The position numbers and the translations under genes were made by a program. Positions 1 to 6,740 of a stretch of DNA of 39,662 nt are shown here, one piece after another. Position 1 is the first letter of the stretch; each line of letters opens with the position of its first letter. Origin of the DNA: an uncultured Clostridia bacterium. GTDB lineage: Bacteria; Bacillota; Clostridia; TANB77; CAG-508. Location of the stretch: assembly GCA_944388695.1 (NCBI GenBank), contig CALXJT010000010.1, forward strand, positions 1 to 39,662, written 5' to 3'. The notes beneath the pieces are model-generated. The model worked only from the letters and a program-made list of their open reading frames with translations, was not told where the DNA came from and did not search any database.

Positions 1-36
1 AATCCATTAGATGAATTTATGAAGGGAGAAAAATAA
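1..36 (+). CDS. 3' end of an upstream ORF, possibly the recombinase partner of the IS91-like element
   Basis: Eleven codons in one open frame end with TAA at 34-36, three bases before the GTG start of the transposase, and the purine-rich AAGGGAG at 22-28 inside this tail can serve as the transposase ribosome site. Some IS91-family elements carry a tyrosine-recombinase ORF immediately upstream of the transposase in the same orientation, so this could be its C-terminus. Eleven residues (NPLDEFMKGEK) are too few to identify any family, and the identity is inferred only from position. Confidence 0.4.
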   Translation, partial: NPLDEFMKGEK

Positions 37-39
37 GAA

Positions 40-1155
40 GTGACAAAAATACAAGAAATATTAGAAATAGGATTAGAGGAATATTTAGAAAAAAATAAAA
101 CAGTAGGATATAAACAAAAAGTAATAAAAACAATAAAGAATTGTAAAAGTGATAAATTAGGAGCGCATAAATATGTATGTGATGAGTGTGGACATGAAGA
201 AATAGCATATAATTCATGTAGAAATAGACATTGTCCAAATTGTCAAACAGGAAAAAAGTTAAAATGGATAGAAGCAAGAAAAGAAGAAGTGTTAAATATA
301 AAATATTATCATGTAGTATTTACAATACCAAGTGAAATATATAATATAGCAATACAAAATCAAAGTAAGATATATAAAATAATGTTTAAGGCATCAGCAG
401 AAACATTACAAGAATTAGCAGAAGATGAAAAATATTTAGGAGGAGAGATAGGATTTTTTAGTATATTACATACATGGGGACAAAATTTAATGTATCATCC
501 ACATATACATTGTGTAGTAACAGGAGGAGGACTGACAGAATTAGGAAAATGGGTAGAAAAAGAAGAAGATTTTTTCATACCTGTAAAAGTAATGTCAAGA
601 AAATTCAGAGGAAAATTTTTAAGCTATCTAAAAGAAACAAAAGTTGACTTTTATGGAAAAAATAAAGAGCTAGAAAATCCAGCAATATATAATGAATTAA
701 TAAATCAAATGTATAATAAAGAATGGATAGTATATTGTAAAGAACCGTTTCAAAATGCAAATAGTGTAATCCAATATTTAGGAAGATATACACATAGAGT
801 AGCAATATCAAATGAAAGAATAGTAAAAGTAGAAGATGGAAAAGTAACTTTTAAATGGAGAGATTACAAAGATAAAAACAAAATAAAAGAAATGACCGTA
901 ACAATAGAAGAATTTATTAGAAGATTTCTAATGCATATATTACCGCCAAAATTTATGAAAATTAGATATTATGGAATACTTGGAAATAGAAATAAAAAGA
1001 AAAAATTATTAAAATGTAAAATACTAACAAGAACTAGAATATACAAAAAGAAAGAGCTTCCCACTCTTGAACTACTAAAGAAAGTGCTAGGAAAGGACTT
1101 TAACCTATGTCCGTGTTGCAAAAAAGGTCATATGTTAATTCCAAATACTAGCTAA
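40..1155 (+). CDS. IS91 family HUH (rolling-circle) transposase
   Basis: Single-strand DNA transposase of 371 residues that would nick and rejoin the ends of an IS91-like element. The N-terminal zinc-binding domain shows CDEC at residues 47-50 and CRNRHCPNC at 60-68. The HUH metal-binding motif is HPHIH at 153-157, followed by CVVTGGG. The catalytic tyrosine region is YLGRYTHRVAISN around residues 246-258, with Tyr246 and Tyr250 as candidate nucleophiles. A further CPCC pair lies near the C-terminus. The start is GTG at 40, with AAGGGAG about a dozen bases upstream; the preceding ORF ends three bases before it. All motifs are present and no internal stop is seen, so the gene may be active. 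A passenger role for the adjacent pilin-like gene is possible but unproven. Confidence 0.92.
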   Translation: MTKIQEILEIGLEEYLEKNKTVGYKQKVIKTIKNCKSDKLGAHKYVCDECGHEEIAYNSCRNRHCPNCQTGKKLKWIEARKEEVLNIKYYHVVFTIPSEIYNIAIQNQSKIYKIMFKASAETLQELAEDEKYLGGEIGFFSILHTWGQNLMYHPHIHCVVTGGGLTELGKWVEKEEDFFIPVKVMSRKFRGKFLSYLKETKVDFYGKNKELENPAIYNELINQMYNKEWIVYCKEPFQNANSVIQYLGRYTHRVAISNERIVKVEDGKVTFKWRDYKDKNKIKEMTVTIEEFIRRFLMHILPPKFMKIRYYGILGNRNKKKKLLKCKILTRTRIYKKKELPTLELLKKVLGKDFNLCPCCKKGHMLIPNTS

Positions 1156-1287
1156 ACCCAAACAATTGAATATCCCGTTAAAAGCCCGTTCATTCTGGGG
1201 AGGGGGAAGCTATGCTTTAATTGTACAATGGAATCAAACAAAATACAATAGTTAGTGAAATAAAATTAAAAAAGAGGTAAAAATTAA

Positions 1288-2790
1288 GTGAGAGAAAATA
1301 ATAGAAATCCCATAGAAAGATGTAGAAAAAGGTTACCGCAATTTACTACGATGAATGTTATAGATGGTCAGGCTGGTCTAGTGATTTATTCCAGTCTGAT
1401 TTTCTACAGCCTAACCATCGATAACATACTAAACATAGTTGTTTTATTAATACTAGCAGGAGTGACAATAGCTGCAGTAGGAGGAGAAAATGGAATATTG
1501 AAAAATGCAGGAGAGGCTAAAGAAGAATCAGAAAGAGGTGACGCAGAAGATGAAATAAAACTAGCATTGAATGAATGGCAAATAGAAAGATATACAGGAA
1601 ATAAGACAATAGAAGATTTTTTAAGTGAAAAATTTGGAGGAGTAGTAGATAATGGAGATGATACATATACAATAGAAAAAGGAGGATATGAAGTAAAGAT
1701 AGACAAAGAAGGAAATATAATAGGAGAAATAGAAAAAGCAGGACCAAGACCAGAAGTAATAAGTGCAAAAGTAGTAAATGAAGCAGGAGAAGAGGTAGGA
1801 AAAGGAAGCCAAGCAGAAGGAACAAAATTATATATAGAAATAGAAGCTAAAATAGAAGGAGGAGAAATAGAAAGAATAAAAATAGGAGAAGAAGAAGGAG
1901 AAAAAGCAGGAGAAAAATATAGAATAGAGATAAACAAAAATGGAAAATATACAGTAGAAATAATAGGAAGAGTAGAAGGAGAAGAATATAGCACAAAATA
2001 TACAATAACAGTGGATCAATATGAAAGTTCATTAAAAATAGGAGACTATGTAAGATATAATGTAACATATACAGATGTATACACAGGATATGAATTTACA
2101 GCAGAAAATGGATGGAGAGTATTAAATCCAGGAACAGATAATGGAGATGGAACATATACAGGATTAAAACTAATCTCAACAGGAATCCCAGCAAAGTTAT
2201 ATTATCAATATATTAGTATAAGAAATAAAGAAAATAATGGAGAATATGGAAACTGGGCAGGAAATGCAGAGCAAAGAGAAAGATATGCAAATGAATATTA
2301 TTCATCAGGTTCAAATGATGATTACAATATGTATGCAGCAGCAGGATTAAGATATAATTTTGGAAAGATAAAATTCAGCCAAGGAACAAGTGCAGCTGCT
2401 AATGAAGGATATTATACAAAAGTAAATGGAAAGACAAGTGGAAATTTAAGTGAGACAGAATTTTTAACAGAAGGAGCAGAAGAAGTACATAATTTAACGT
2501 TAGCGGAACTAAATGAAGCAAGAGGAGAAAGTGATTTAGAGACTACAGGTTCAGTGAGTACAAATACTGGAGCAACAGGGTTATTTCATTTAAGAGGATT
2601 AAATAAATATAATTATAATTCAAGTAGCACTCCGTATTATTGGTTGGCTTCTCCGGACCCTGACAACACGTACAACTTGAGATATGTGTATTATAGCGGC
2701 AGTATCAACAACAGTAGCTACGGTACGTTTGGCGTCCGCCCCGTAGTTTCTCTACCATCTAGTTTCCAAGTAGAAGAAACAGAAGGTTAA
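1288..2790 (+). CDS. Secreted pilin-like protein with DUF6273-like C-terminal domain; candidate hypermutation (DGR) target
   Basis: 500-residue protein, GTG start with GAGG about ten bases upstream. Residues ~49-75 (IVVLLILAGVTIAAVGGENG, then ILKNAGEAK) match the hydrophobic N-terminus and GENGIL junction of type IV pilin-like secreted proteins of Clostridia. Such proteins normally begin with a few basic residues and a GITLI-type segment; here about 40 unrelated residues encoded at ~1312-1432 sit in that place. Residues ~75-250 form an acidic, E/G/I/K-rich segment with a probable immunoglobulin-like beta domain (to about TITVDQ). Residues ~250-490 resemble DUF6273, a lectin-like fold ending in YYWLASP...GVRPVVSL. 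The terminal ~45 codons switch from AAT/TAT/GGA-type codons to AAC/TAC/GGC/GTC/CGC/CCC, as expected of a retroelement-templated variable region. Surface display and ligand binding are inferred. Whether the altered N-terminus is still exported is unclear. Confidence 0.75.
   Translation: MRENNRNPIERCRKRLPQFTTMNVIDGQAGLVIYSSLIFYSLTIDNILNIVVLLILAGVTIAAVGGENGILKNAGEAKEESERGDAEDEIKLALNEWQIERYTGNKTIEDFLSEKFGGVVDNGDDTYTIEKGGYEVKIDKEGNIIGEIEKAGPRPEVISAKVVNEAGEEVGKGSQAEGTKLYIEIEAKIEGGEIERIKIGEEEGEKAGEKYRIEINKNGKYTVEIIGRVEGEEYSTKYTITVDQYESSLKIGDYVRYNVTYTDVYTGYEFTAENGWRVLNPGTDNGDGTYTGLKLISTGIPAKLYYQYISIRNKENNGEYGNWAGNAEQRERYANEYYSSGSNDDYNMYAAAGLRYNFGKIKFSQGTSAAANEGYYTKVNGKTSGNLSETEFLTEGAEEVHNLTLAELNEARGESDLETTGSVSTNTGATGLFHLRGLNKYNYNSSSTPYYWLASPDPDNTYNLRYVYYSGSINNSSYGTFGVRPVVSLPSSFQVEETEG
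1356..1426 (+). repeat. Imperfect inverted repeat inside the 5' end of the pilin-like gene
   Basis: TGTTATAGATGGTCAGGCTG at 1356-1375 is matched in inverse orientation by 1407-1426 with 18 of 20 positions complementary and a 31-base loop. The surrounding stretch (about 1312-1432) is less A-rich than the rest of the gene and replaces the part that should encode the start of the prepilin signal. The frame stays open across it. It could be a small palindromic insertion, a templated rearrangement, or an mRNA hairpin near the start codon. It resembles no family I recognise. Confidence 0.6.
2629..2760 (+). other. Candidate DGR variable region at the 3' end of the pilin-like gene
   Basis: From the codons for YYWLASP to those for GVRPVVSLPS, base composition rises far above the flanks and codon choice changes. 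Of 40 codons from 2641, sixteen end in C (GAC, AAC, TAC, AGC, GGC, ATC, GTC, CGC, CCC), whereas AAT and TAT dominate upstream. AAC and its adenine-substituted relatives (GAC, TAC, AGC, GGC) cluster at exposed positions, the footprint known from adenine-specific DGR mutagenesis. The segment ends in an invariant-looking GC-rich stretch (GGCGTCCGCCCCGTAG) where an initiation-of-homing site would sit. No template repeat or reverse transcriptase lies in the window, so the call is inferential. Confidence 0.45.
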
Positions 2791-2857
2791 AAAAGTGAGA
2801 AAAAATAAAATAAGTAAAAAACTGAAAAAAGAAGACTAAGAGCAAAGAACAAGACAT

Positions 2858-2880
2858 CGGGCGGACCTTGTGACCGCCTG
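2858..2880 (+). repeat. GC-rich hairpin downstream of the variable region
   Basis: CGGGCGG (2858-2864) pairs with CCGCCTG (2874-2880), seven pairs including one G-T, around a nine-base loop. It is an isolated GC-rich island in very AT-rich DNA, about 70 bases after the stop codon of the pilin-like gene. GGGCGGAC at 2859-2866 is also the exact complement of GTCCGCCC at 2734-2741 inside the variable region. DGR targets often have a DNA hairpin just after the homing site, though usually nearer. There is no T-tract, so it is a poor intrinsic terminator. Confidence 0.5.
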
Positions 2881-2932
2881 AAAATTCCGCCGACGTAAAT
2901 GAAATGTAATCAAAAATTTTAAATTATGTTTT

Positions 2933-3003
2933 TATGATAATATAAAAGTATAGAAAAAGTGGAAAGTAAAATTCCATAATTTCTATACTTTTATATTATT
3001 ATA
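2933..3003. terminator. Long AT-rich palindrome, probable bidirectional terminator or MITE-like remnant
   Basis: ATAATATAAAAGTATAGAAA at 2937-2956 is the perfect inverse complement of 2980-2999, and pairing extends outward to about 2933/3003 with one mismatch. A second short stem (GGAA/TTCC) lies within the loop. The stem is unusually long for a terminator, and both outer arms are nearly pure A/T. It separates the pilin-like gene from the FemAB gene. The rest of 2791-3196 holds the GC hairpin at 2858, the promoter at 3132, and otherwise no gene I can support. Confidence 0.6.
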
Positions 3004-3131
3004 GATTTATTAAAAATAAAAAAGTATGCGGATACTAGTCCAATTATATCGGATTAAATTCGAGCTTTTAATGTTTTTTTGTTGCCTACTTACAAAAATC
3101 TATTGTTTTTTTGAAAAATAACCTTATTTGC

Positions 3132-3160
3132 TTGTAAAAAAAATGATATTGGTGTAAAAT
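3132..3160 (+). promoter_or_regulatory. Sigma-A-type promoter for the FemAB gene
   Basis: TTGTAA and TAAAAT are separated by exactly 17 bases, about 37 bases ahead of the ATG. A clear AGGAGG ribosome site lies at 3180-3185. Confidence 0.6.
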
Positions 3161-3196
3161 ACTCATGTATTATAAATTAGGAGGATAATGTAAAAA

Positions 3197-4255
3197 ATGA
3201 GATTTGTGACAGATGAAGAATCAAGGATAAAATATAAAGAATTTTTAGAGAATAATGAAAGATGTAATTTTCAACAATCACTAGAATGGGCTGAAGTTAA
3301 AAAGCCAAATTGGAAGCCAGAAGTAATTTTAGCAGAGGATGATGATAAAAATATAATTGGTTCATTATGTGTATGGATAAGAAAAATGCCAATTTTCGGT
3401 AATATTATGTATGCATCAAGAGGGCCTGTTTGTGATATTCATGATGTAGAAGTTTTAAAGCAATTAACAGATGGAGCAGCAGAACTAGCAAAAAAATATA
3501 AAGCAATAGTTTTACGTATAGAGCCAGATATAGAAAGCGATGATAAAAGATTTAGAGAGATAGTAAAAGAATTAGGATATAAAATAAAAGATGATGCAAA
3601 AGATTTTATGGATGAAATTCAACCAAGATATGTTTTTAGATTAGATATAAAAGATAAAACAGAAGAAGAAGTTATGGCAGGTTTTCACCAAAAATGGAGA
3701 TATAATATTCGTTTAGCAGGAAGAAAAGGTGTTACTGTAAAAGAAGGGACAAGAGAAGATTTAAAAGATTTTCATAGAATAATGGTTGAAACAGGAGCAA
3801 GAGATGGATTTATTATAAGACCATTAGAATATTTTGAAAAAATGTGGGACAACATGGCACCTAATCATATGAAATTATTACTAGCATATTATGAAGGCAA
3901 ACCAATATCTGGAGTTATTCCAATCTTCTATGGTAATAAAACATGGTATTTATATGGTGCAAGTAGTAATGAACATCGTAATTTAATGCCAAATTATTTA
4001 TTACAATGGGAAATGATAAAAATGGCAATTGCAAGACATGATGATATATATGATTTTAGAGGAGTATCAGGAATTGTAGATGAAAGTCATCCACAGTATG
4101 GTTTATATAGATTTAAAAAAGGCTTTGGAGGAAAATTCACAGAATTTTTAGGAGAAATTTACATTCCATACAAACCATTGAAATATAAATTATATAAATT
4201 TTCAGAAAAGGCATTTCGTAATTTACGTCAAATAAAAATGAAATTAAAAAAGTAG
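3197..4255 (+). CDS. FemAB-family peptidoglycan aminoacyltransferase
   Basis: 352 residues, the usual size for FemABX proteins that transfer amino acids from aminoacyl-tRNA to the peptide stem of peptidoglycan precursors at the cytoplasmic membrane face. Family hallmarks visible are FQQSLEWAEVKKPNWKPEVILAE near the N-terminus, the first GNAT half with YASRGPVCD, the linker FHQKWRYNIRLAGRKGVTV (residues ~161-180), and the second half with GVIPIFYGNKTWYLYGASSNEHRNLMPNYLLQWEMIK and YDFRGV. The family also has GLYRFKKGFGG near the C-terminus, as here. No transmembrane segment or signal peptide is seen. The start ATG is 11 bases after AGGAGG. The next gene is an amino acid racemase, which fits a shared role in cell-wall peptide assembly. 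The amino acid added and the stem position cannot be read from sequence. Confidence 0.9.
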   Translation: MRFVTDEESRIKYKEFLENNERCNFQQSLEWAEVKKPNWKPEVILAEDDDKNIIGSLCVWIRKMPIFGNIMYASRGPVCDIHDVEVLKQLTDGAAELAKKYKAIVLRIEPDIESDDKRFREIVKELGYKIKDDAKDFMDEIQPRYVFRLDIKDKTEEEVMAGFHQKWRYNIRLAGRKGVTVKEGTREDLKDFHRIMVETGARDGFIIRPLEYFEKMWDNMAPNHMKLLLAYYEGKPISGVIPIFYGNKTWYLYGASSNEHRNLMPNYLLQWEMIKMAIARHDDIYDFRGVSGIVDESHPQYGLYRFKKGFGGKFTEFLGEIYIPYKPLKYKLYKFSEKAFRNLRQIKMKLKK

Positions 4256-4421
4256 TGAATTACTAAATTAATAAGTAATTTGAATAAATAACAAAAAAGC
4301 AGATAAGTGTAAATAATAGCTATAAAATATTTTATAAATAGAATTAAAGTGAATTAAATGTTGATTTAAAGTCAATTAAAACTAGAAGAAATATTTAGAT
4401 GGATTATAGGAAGGAATTTTG

Positions 4422-5540
4422 ATGAAAACAATTGTTATTAAAAAAGAAGATTTGAGACATAATATTAATAAAATTAAAGAACATGCTATGACAAATGAAA
4501 ATGATGATAATGGAAATTCAGTAAAAATTATTGCTGTAGTTAAAGGAAATGGATATGGTTTAGGACTTATTCAATATGTAAAATTTTTAATGGATGAGGG
4601 AATAGATTTCTTTGCTGTAGCTACTGTAGAAGAAGCATTAAAGATAAGAGAAGCAGGAATAAAAAATAGAGTATTAATGCTTTCTTCAATAGCAATAAAA
4701 GAAGATGTGAAGAAATTAGTAGAACAGAATGTCATAATAACATTAGGTTCAGAAGATGCTGTTAAAGTAGCAGAAGAAGTAGCATCTGAATTAAATACAG
4801 AAGTAAAAGCACATTTAAAGATAGATACAGGTTTTGGAAGATATGGATTTAGATATGAAAATAGAGAAAAAATGGTGGAAGTATTAAAAAATGCCAAAAA
4901 TATAAAGATAGAAGGAACTTTTACACATTTTTCTATGGCATTTTATGATGAAAAATATACGAAATTACAATTTAATCGTTTTATAGATTGTATAGAAGTA
5001 TTAAAGATGAATGAAATTAATCCAGGAATGTTACATGTATGTAATTCTTCAGCTTTTATACGATTTCCTAATATGCATCTTAATGCAGTTAGAATAGGGT
5101 CTGCTTTTTTAGGTAGACTTACAATTCCAAATACACTTGGTCTAAAACGAATAGGATATTTAGAATCACAAGTGTCAGAAATAAAAGATTTACCTAAAGG
5201 AAGTTTTATAGGTTATGGCAATACATATAAATCAAAAAAAGATATGAAAATTGCAATTATTCCTTGTGGATATATGGATGGGGTAAATATGCAAGTTGGA
5301 AAAGATATGTTTAGATTTATAGATAAAGCAAGATATTTATTTGGTGATTTAAAATCACTTTTTAAAAAACAAAGTCTTACAGTAGAAGTTGCAGGCAAGA
5401 TATGTAATATTGTGGGAACAGTTGGAACATATCATGTGGCTGTAGATATTACAAATAAACAGATTAATGTGGGAGATATAGCTATTTTTAAACTATATCC
5501 GGGTTATGTAGATAGTAGTATAACTAGAGAATATAGATAA
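4422..5540 (+). CDS. Alanine racemase-like PLP-dependent amino acid racemase
   Basis: Fold-type III PLP enzyme of 372 residues, expected to interconvert L- and D-alanine (or a related amino acid) for cell-wall synthesis. The PLP lysine lies in AVVKGNGYGLG near residue 41; canonical enzymes read AVVKANAYGHG. HLKIDTGFGRYGF matches the family's LKIDTGMGRLGF block. The catalytic tyrosine is in GYGNTY and is followed by IAIIPCGYMDGV, equivalent to VPIGYADG. Changes around the lysine place it in a divergent branch, so serine or another substrate is possible. The ATG at 4422 is chosen over an in-frame TTG at 4419 because the AGGAAGG ribosome site ends at 4414, leaving seven bases. The gene is 166 bases after FemAB; the gap contains no feature I recognise. 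Confidence 0.85.
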   Translation: MKTIVIKKEDLRHNINKIKEHAMTNENDDNGNSVKIIAVVKGNGYGLGLIQYVKFLMDEGIDFFAVATVEEALKIREAGIKNRVLMLSSIAIKEDVKKLVEQNVIITLGSEDAVKVAEEVASELNTEVKAHLKIDTGFGRYGFRYENREKMVEVLKNAKNIKIEGTFTHFSMAFYDEKYTKLQFNRFIDCIEVLKMNEINPGMLHVCNSSAFIRFPNMHLNAVRIGSAFLGRLTIPNTLGLKRIGYLESQVSEIKDLPKGSFIGYGNTYKSKKDMKIAIIPCGYMDGVNMQVGKDMFRFIDKARYLFGDLKSLFKKQSLTVEVAGKICNIVGTVGTYHVAVDITNKQINVGDIAIFKLYPGYVDSSITREYR

Positions 5541-5572
5541 TTAGAGTATCGACAGAAAGGAGTATGATAAAA

Positions 5573-6694
5573 TTGCAGAATAAAGAGAATAATAATCAAG
5601 AAAAATCTGAAAAAAATAATATTGTAGAAGAAAAAGATATTTTTCAAAACAAAGGTTTTTTCAAGAAAGTATGGTATTCTATAGTAAAAATAGAAAAATA
5701 TCCGGAAATGGCGACAGAAGGTGTGCCAAGAGCATTTAGTTATTTAATAAAATTAGTAGCTATATTTGTTATTGTAGCATGCTTATGTTCAATATATCAA
5801 TTAAATGTAACTTTAAGGAATGGAGCAGATTATTTAAAAAATAATTTCCCAGAATTTTCATATAAAGATGGAATTTTAGATGTTCAATCAGAAGAGCCAA
5901 TTATATATGAGGATAATCCTGAATTTGGAAAAATGATAATAGATACAAAGGTAGAAGATGAAAATAAAATCAAGGAATATACAGATGATATTATGGAATC
6001 AGGAAGTGGAGTTATTGTATTAAAAGACAAAGTAATCTTAAAAACGCAAGCAGTAACAGCAACTGCAATTTATGAATATTCAGATTTATTTGGTCAAATG
6101 GGAATAACTGAATTTACTAAAACACAATTAGTTGAATTTATTTCAAGTTCTCAAGTTGTTAGTATATATTTGAGTGTATTTGTTATGCTATTTATATATA
6201 CATTTATAATATATTTTTTAAATATTTTAACATATGTTTTATTTGTAAGTTTATTTGGATGTATAGCAAACCTTGTAACGAAATTAAGAATGCGTTATGC
6301 TGCAATTTTTAATATGTCAGTATATGCAATTACATTATCAACTATATTATATATGATATATATAGTGGTAAATGCGCTTACGTCATTTGTAATTAAATAT
6401 TTTGAACCAATGTATATTTCAATAGCAACAATTTATTTAGTTGCAGCAATTTTTATAATAAAAGCTGAATTTATAAAAAAACAAGCTGAAATTGCCGAAA
6501 TAGGAAAAGTACAAAAGCAAGTAAGAAAAGAATTAGAAAATAAAAAAGAAGAAAAAAAGGATGAAGAAAAACAAGAAAAAGAAAAACAGGAGAAGAAAGA
6601 AAGAGATAGAGAAAAGGAAAAAGAAGATAATAAGAATAAAGAGAAGGAAGGCAAAAAGGATAATAACCTAGGTACAGAACCAGAAGGTTTATAG
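5573..6694 (+). CDS. DUF1189-like multi-spanning membrane protein with charged C-terminal tail
   Basis: About 373 residues of unknown biochemical role. A hydrophilic N-terminus is followed by GFFKKVWYSIVKIEKYPEMATEGVPRAFSYL, which resembles the start of DUF1189 proteins. One transmembrane segment follows (about LIKLVAIFVIVACLCSIY), then an extracytoplasmic domain of ~100 residues, then four hydrophobic segments between residues ~200 and 310. The tail of ~65 residues is almost entirely K and E with D, Q and N, probably a cytoplasmic coiled or disordered region. Start choice: AAAGGAG ends at 5562, so ATG at 5564 is only one base away, while the in-frame TTG at 5573 has ten-base spacing and is preferred. 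It lies 23 bases (to the ATG) after the racemase and may be cotranscribed with it; ftsH follows after 46 bases. Confidence 0.7.
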   Translation: MQNKENNNQEKSEKNNIVEEKDIFQNKGFFKKVWYSIVKIEKYPEMATEGVPRAFSYLIKLVAIFVIVACLCSIYQLNVTLRNGADYLKNNFPEFSYKDGILDVQSEEPIIYEDNPEFGKMIIDTKVEDENKIKEYTDDIMESGSGVIVLKDKVILKTQAVTATAIYEYSDLFGQMGITEFTKTQLVEFISSSQVVSIYLSVFVMLFIYTFIIYFLNILTYVLFVSLFGCIANLVTKLRMRYAAIFNMSVYAITLSTILYMIYIVVNALTSFVIKYFEPMYISIATIYLVAAIFIIKAEFIKKQAEIAEIGKVQKQVRKELENKKEEKKDEEKQEKEKQEKKERDREKEKEDNKNKEKEGKKDNNLGTEPEGL

Positions 6695-6740
6695 GTAAAA
6701 CCTAAAAAAACCTAAATTTATGTGTAAGGAAGGTTAATTA

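Larger units (their letters stand above)
1..1240 (+). mobile_element. IS91-like rolling-circle insertion element (right end approximate, left end outside window)
   Basis: The element is defined by the HUH transposase at 40-1155 and by a distinctly more GC-rich non-coding patch just after it (about 1173-1215, containing CCCGTT, GCCCGTTC and GGGGAGGGGG). IS91-family elements have no terminal inverted repeats; they carry an origin and a terminus with small hairpins and insert beside GTTC/CTTG-type tetranucleotides. A GTTC is present at 1188-1191, but I cannot prove it marks the end. The left boundary lies outside the window. The pilin-like gene starts about 50 bases after the patch. Confidence 0.4.

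Noticed and set aside
1404..1994. Long minus-strand open frame opposite the pilin-like gene
   Set aside because: It is the reverse complement of A-rich coding DNA, giving Ser/Phe/Ile-rich translation without a ribosome site; the plus-strand gene has clear pilin-like and DUF6273-like motifs.
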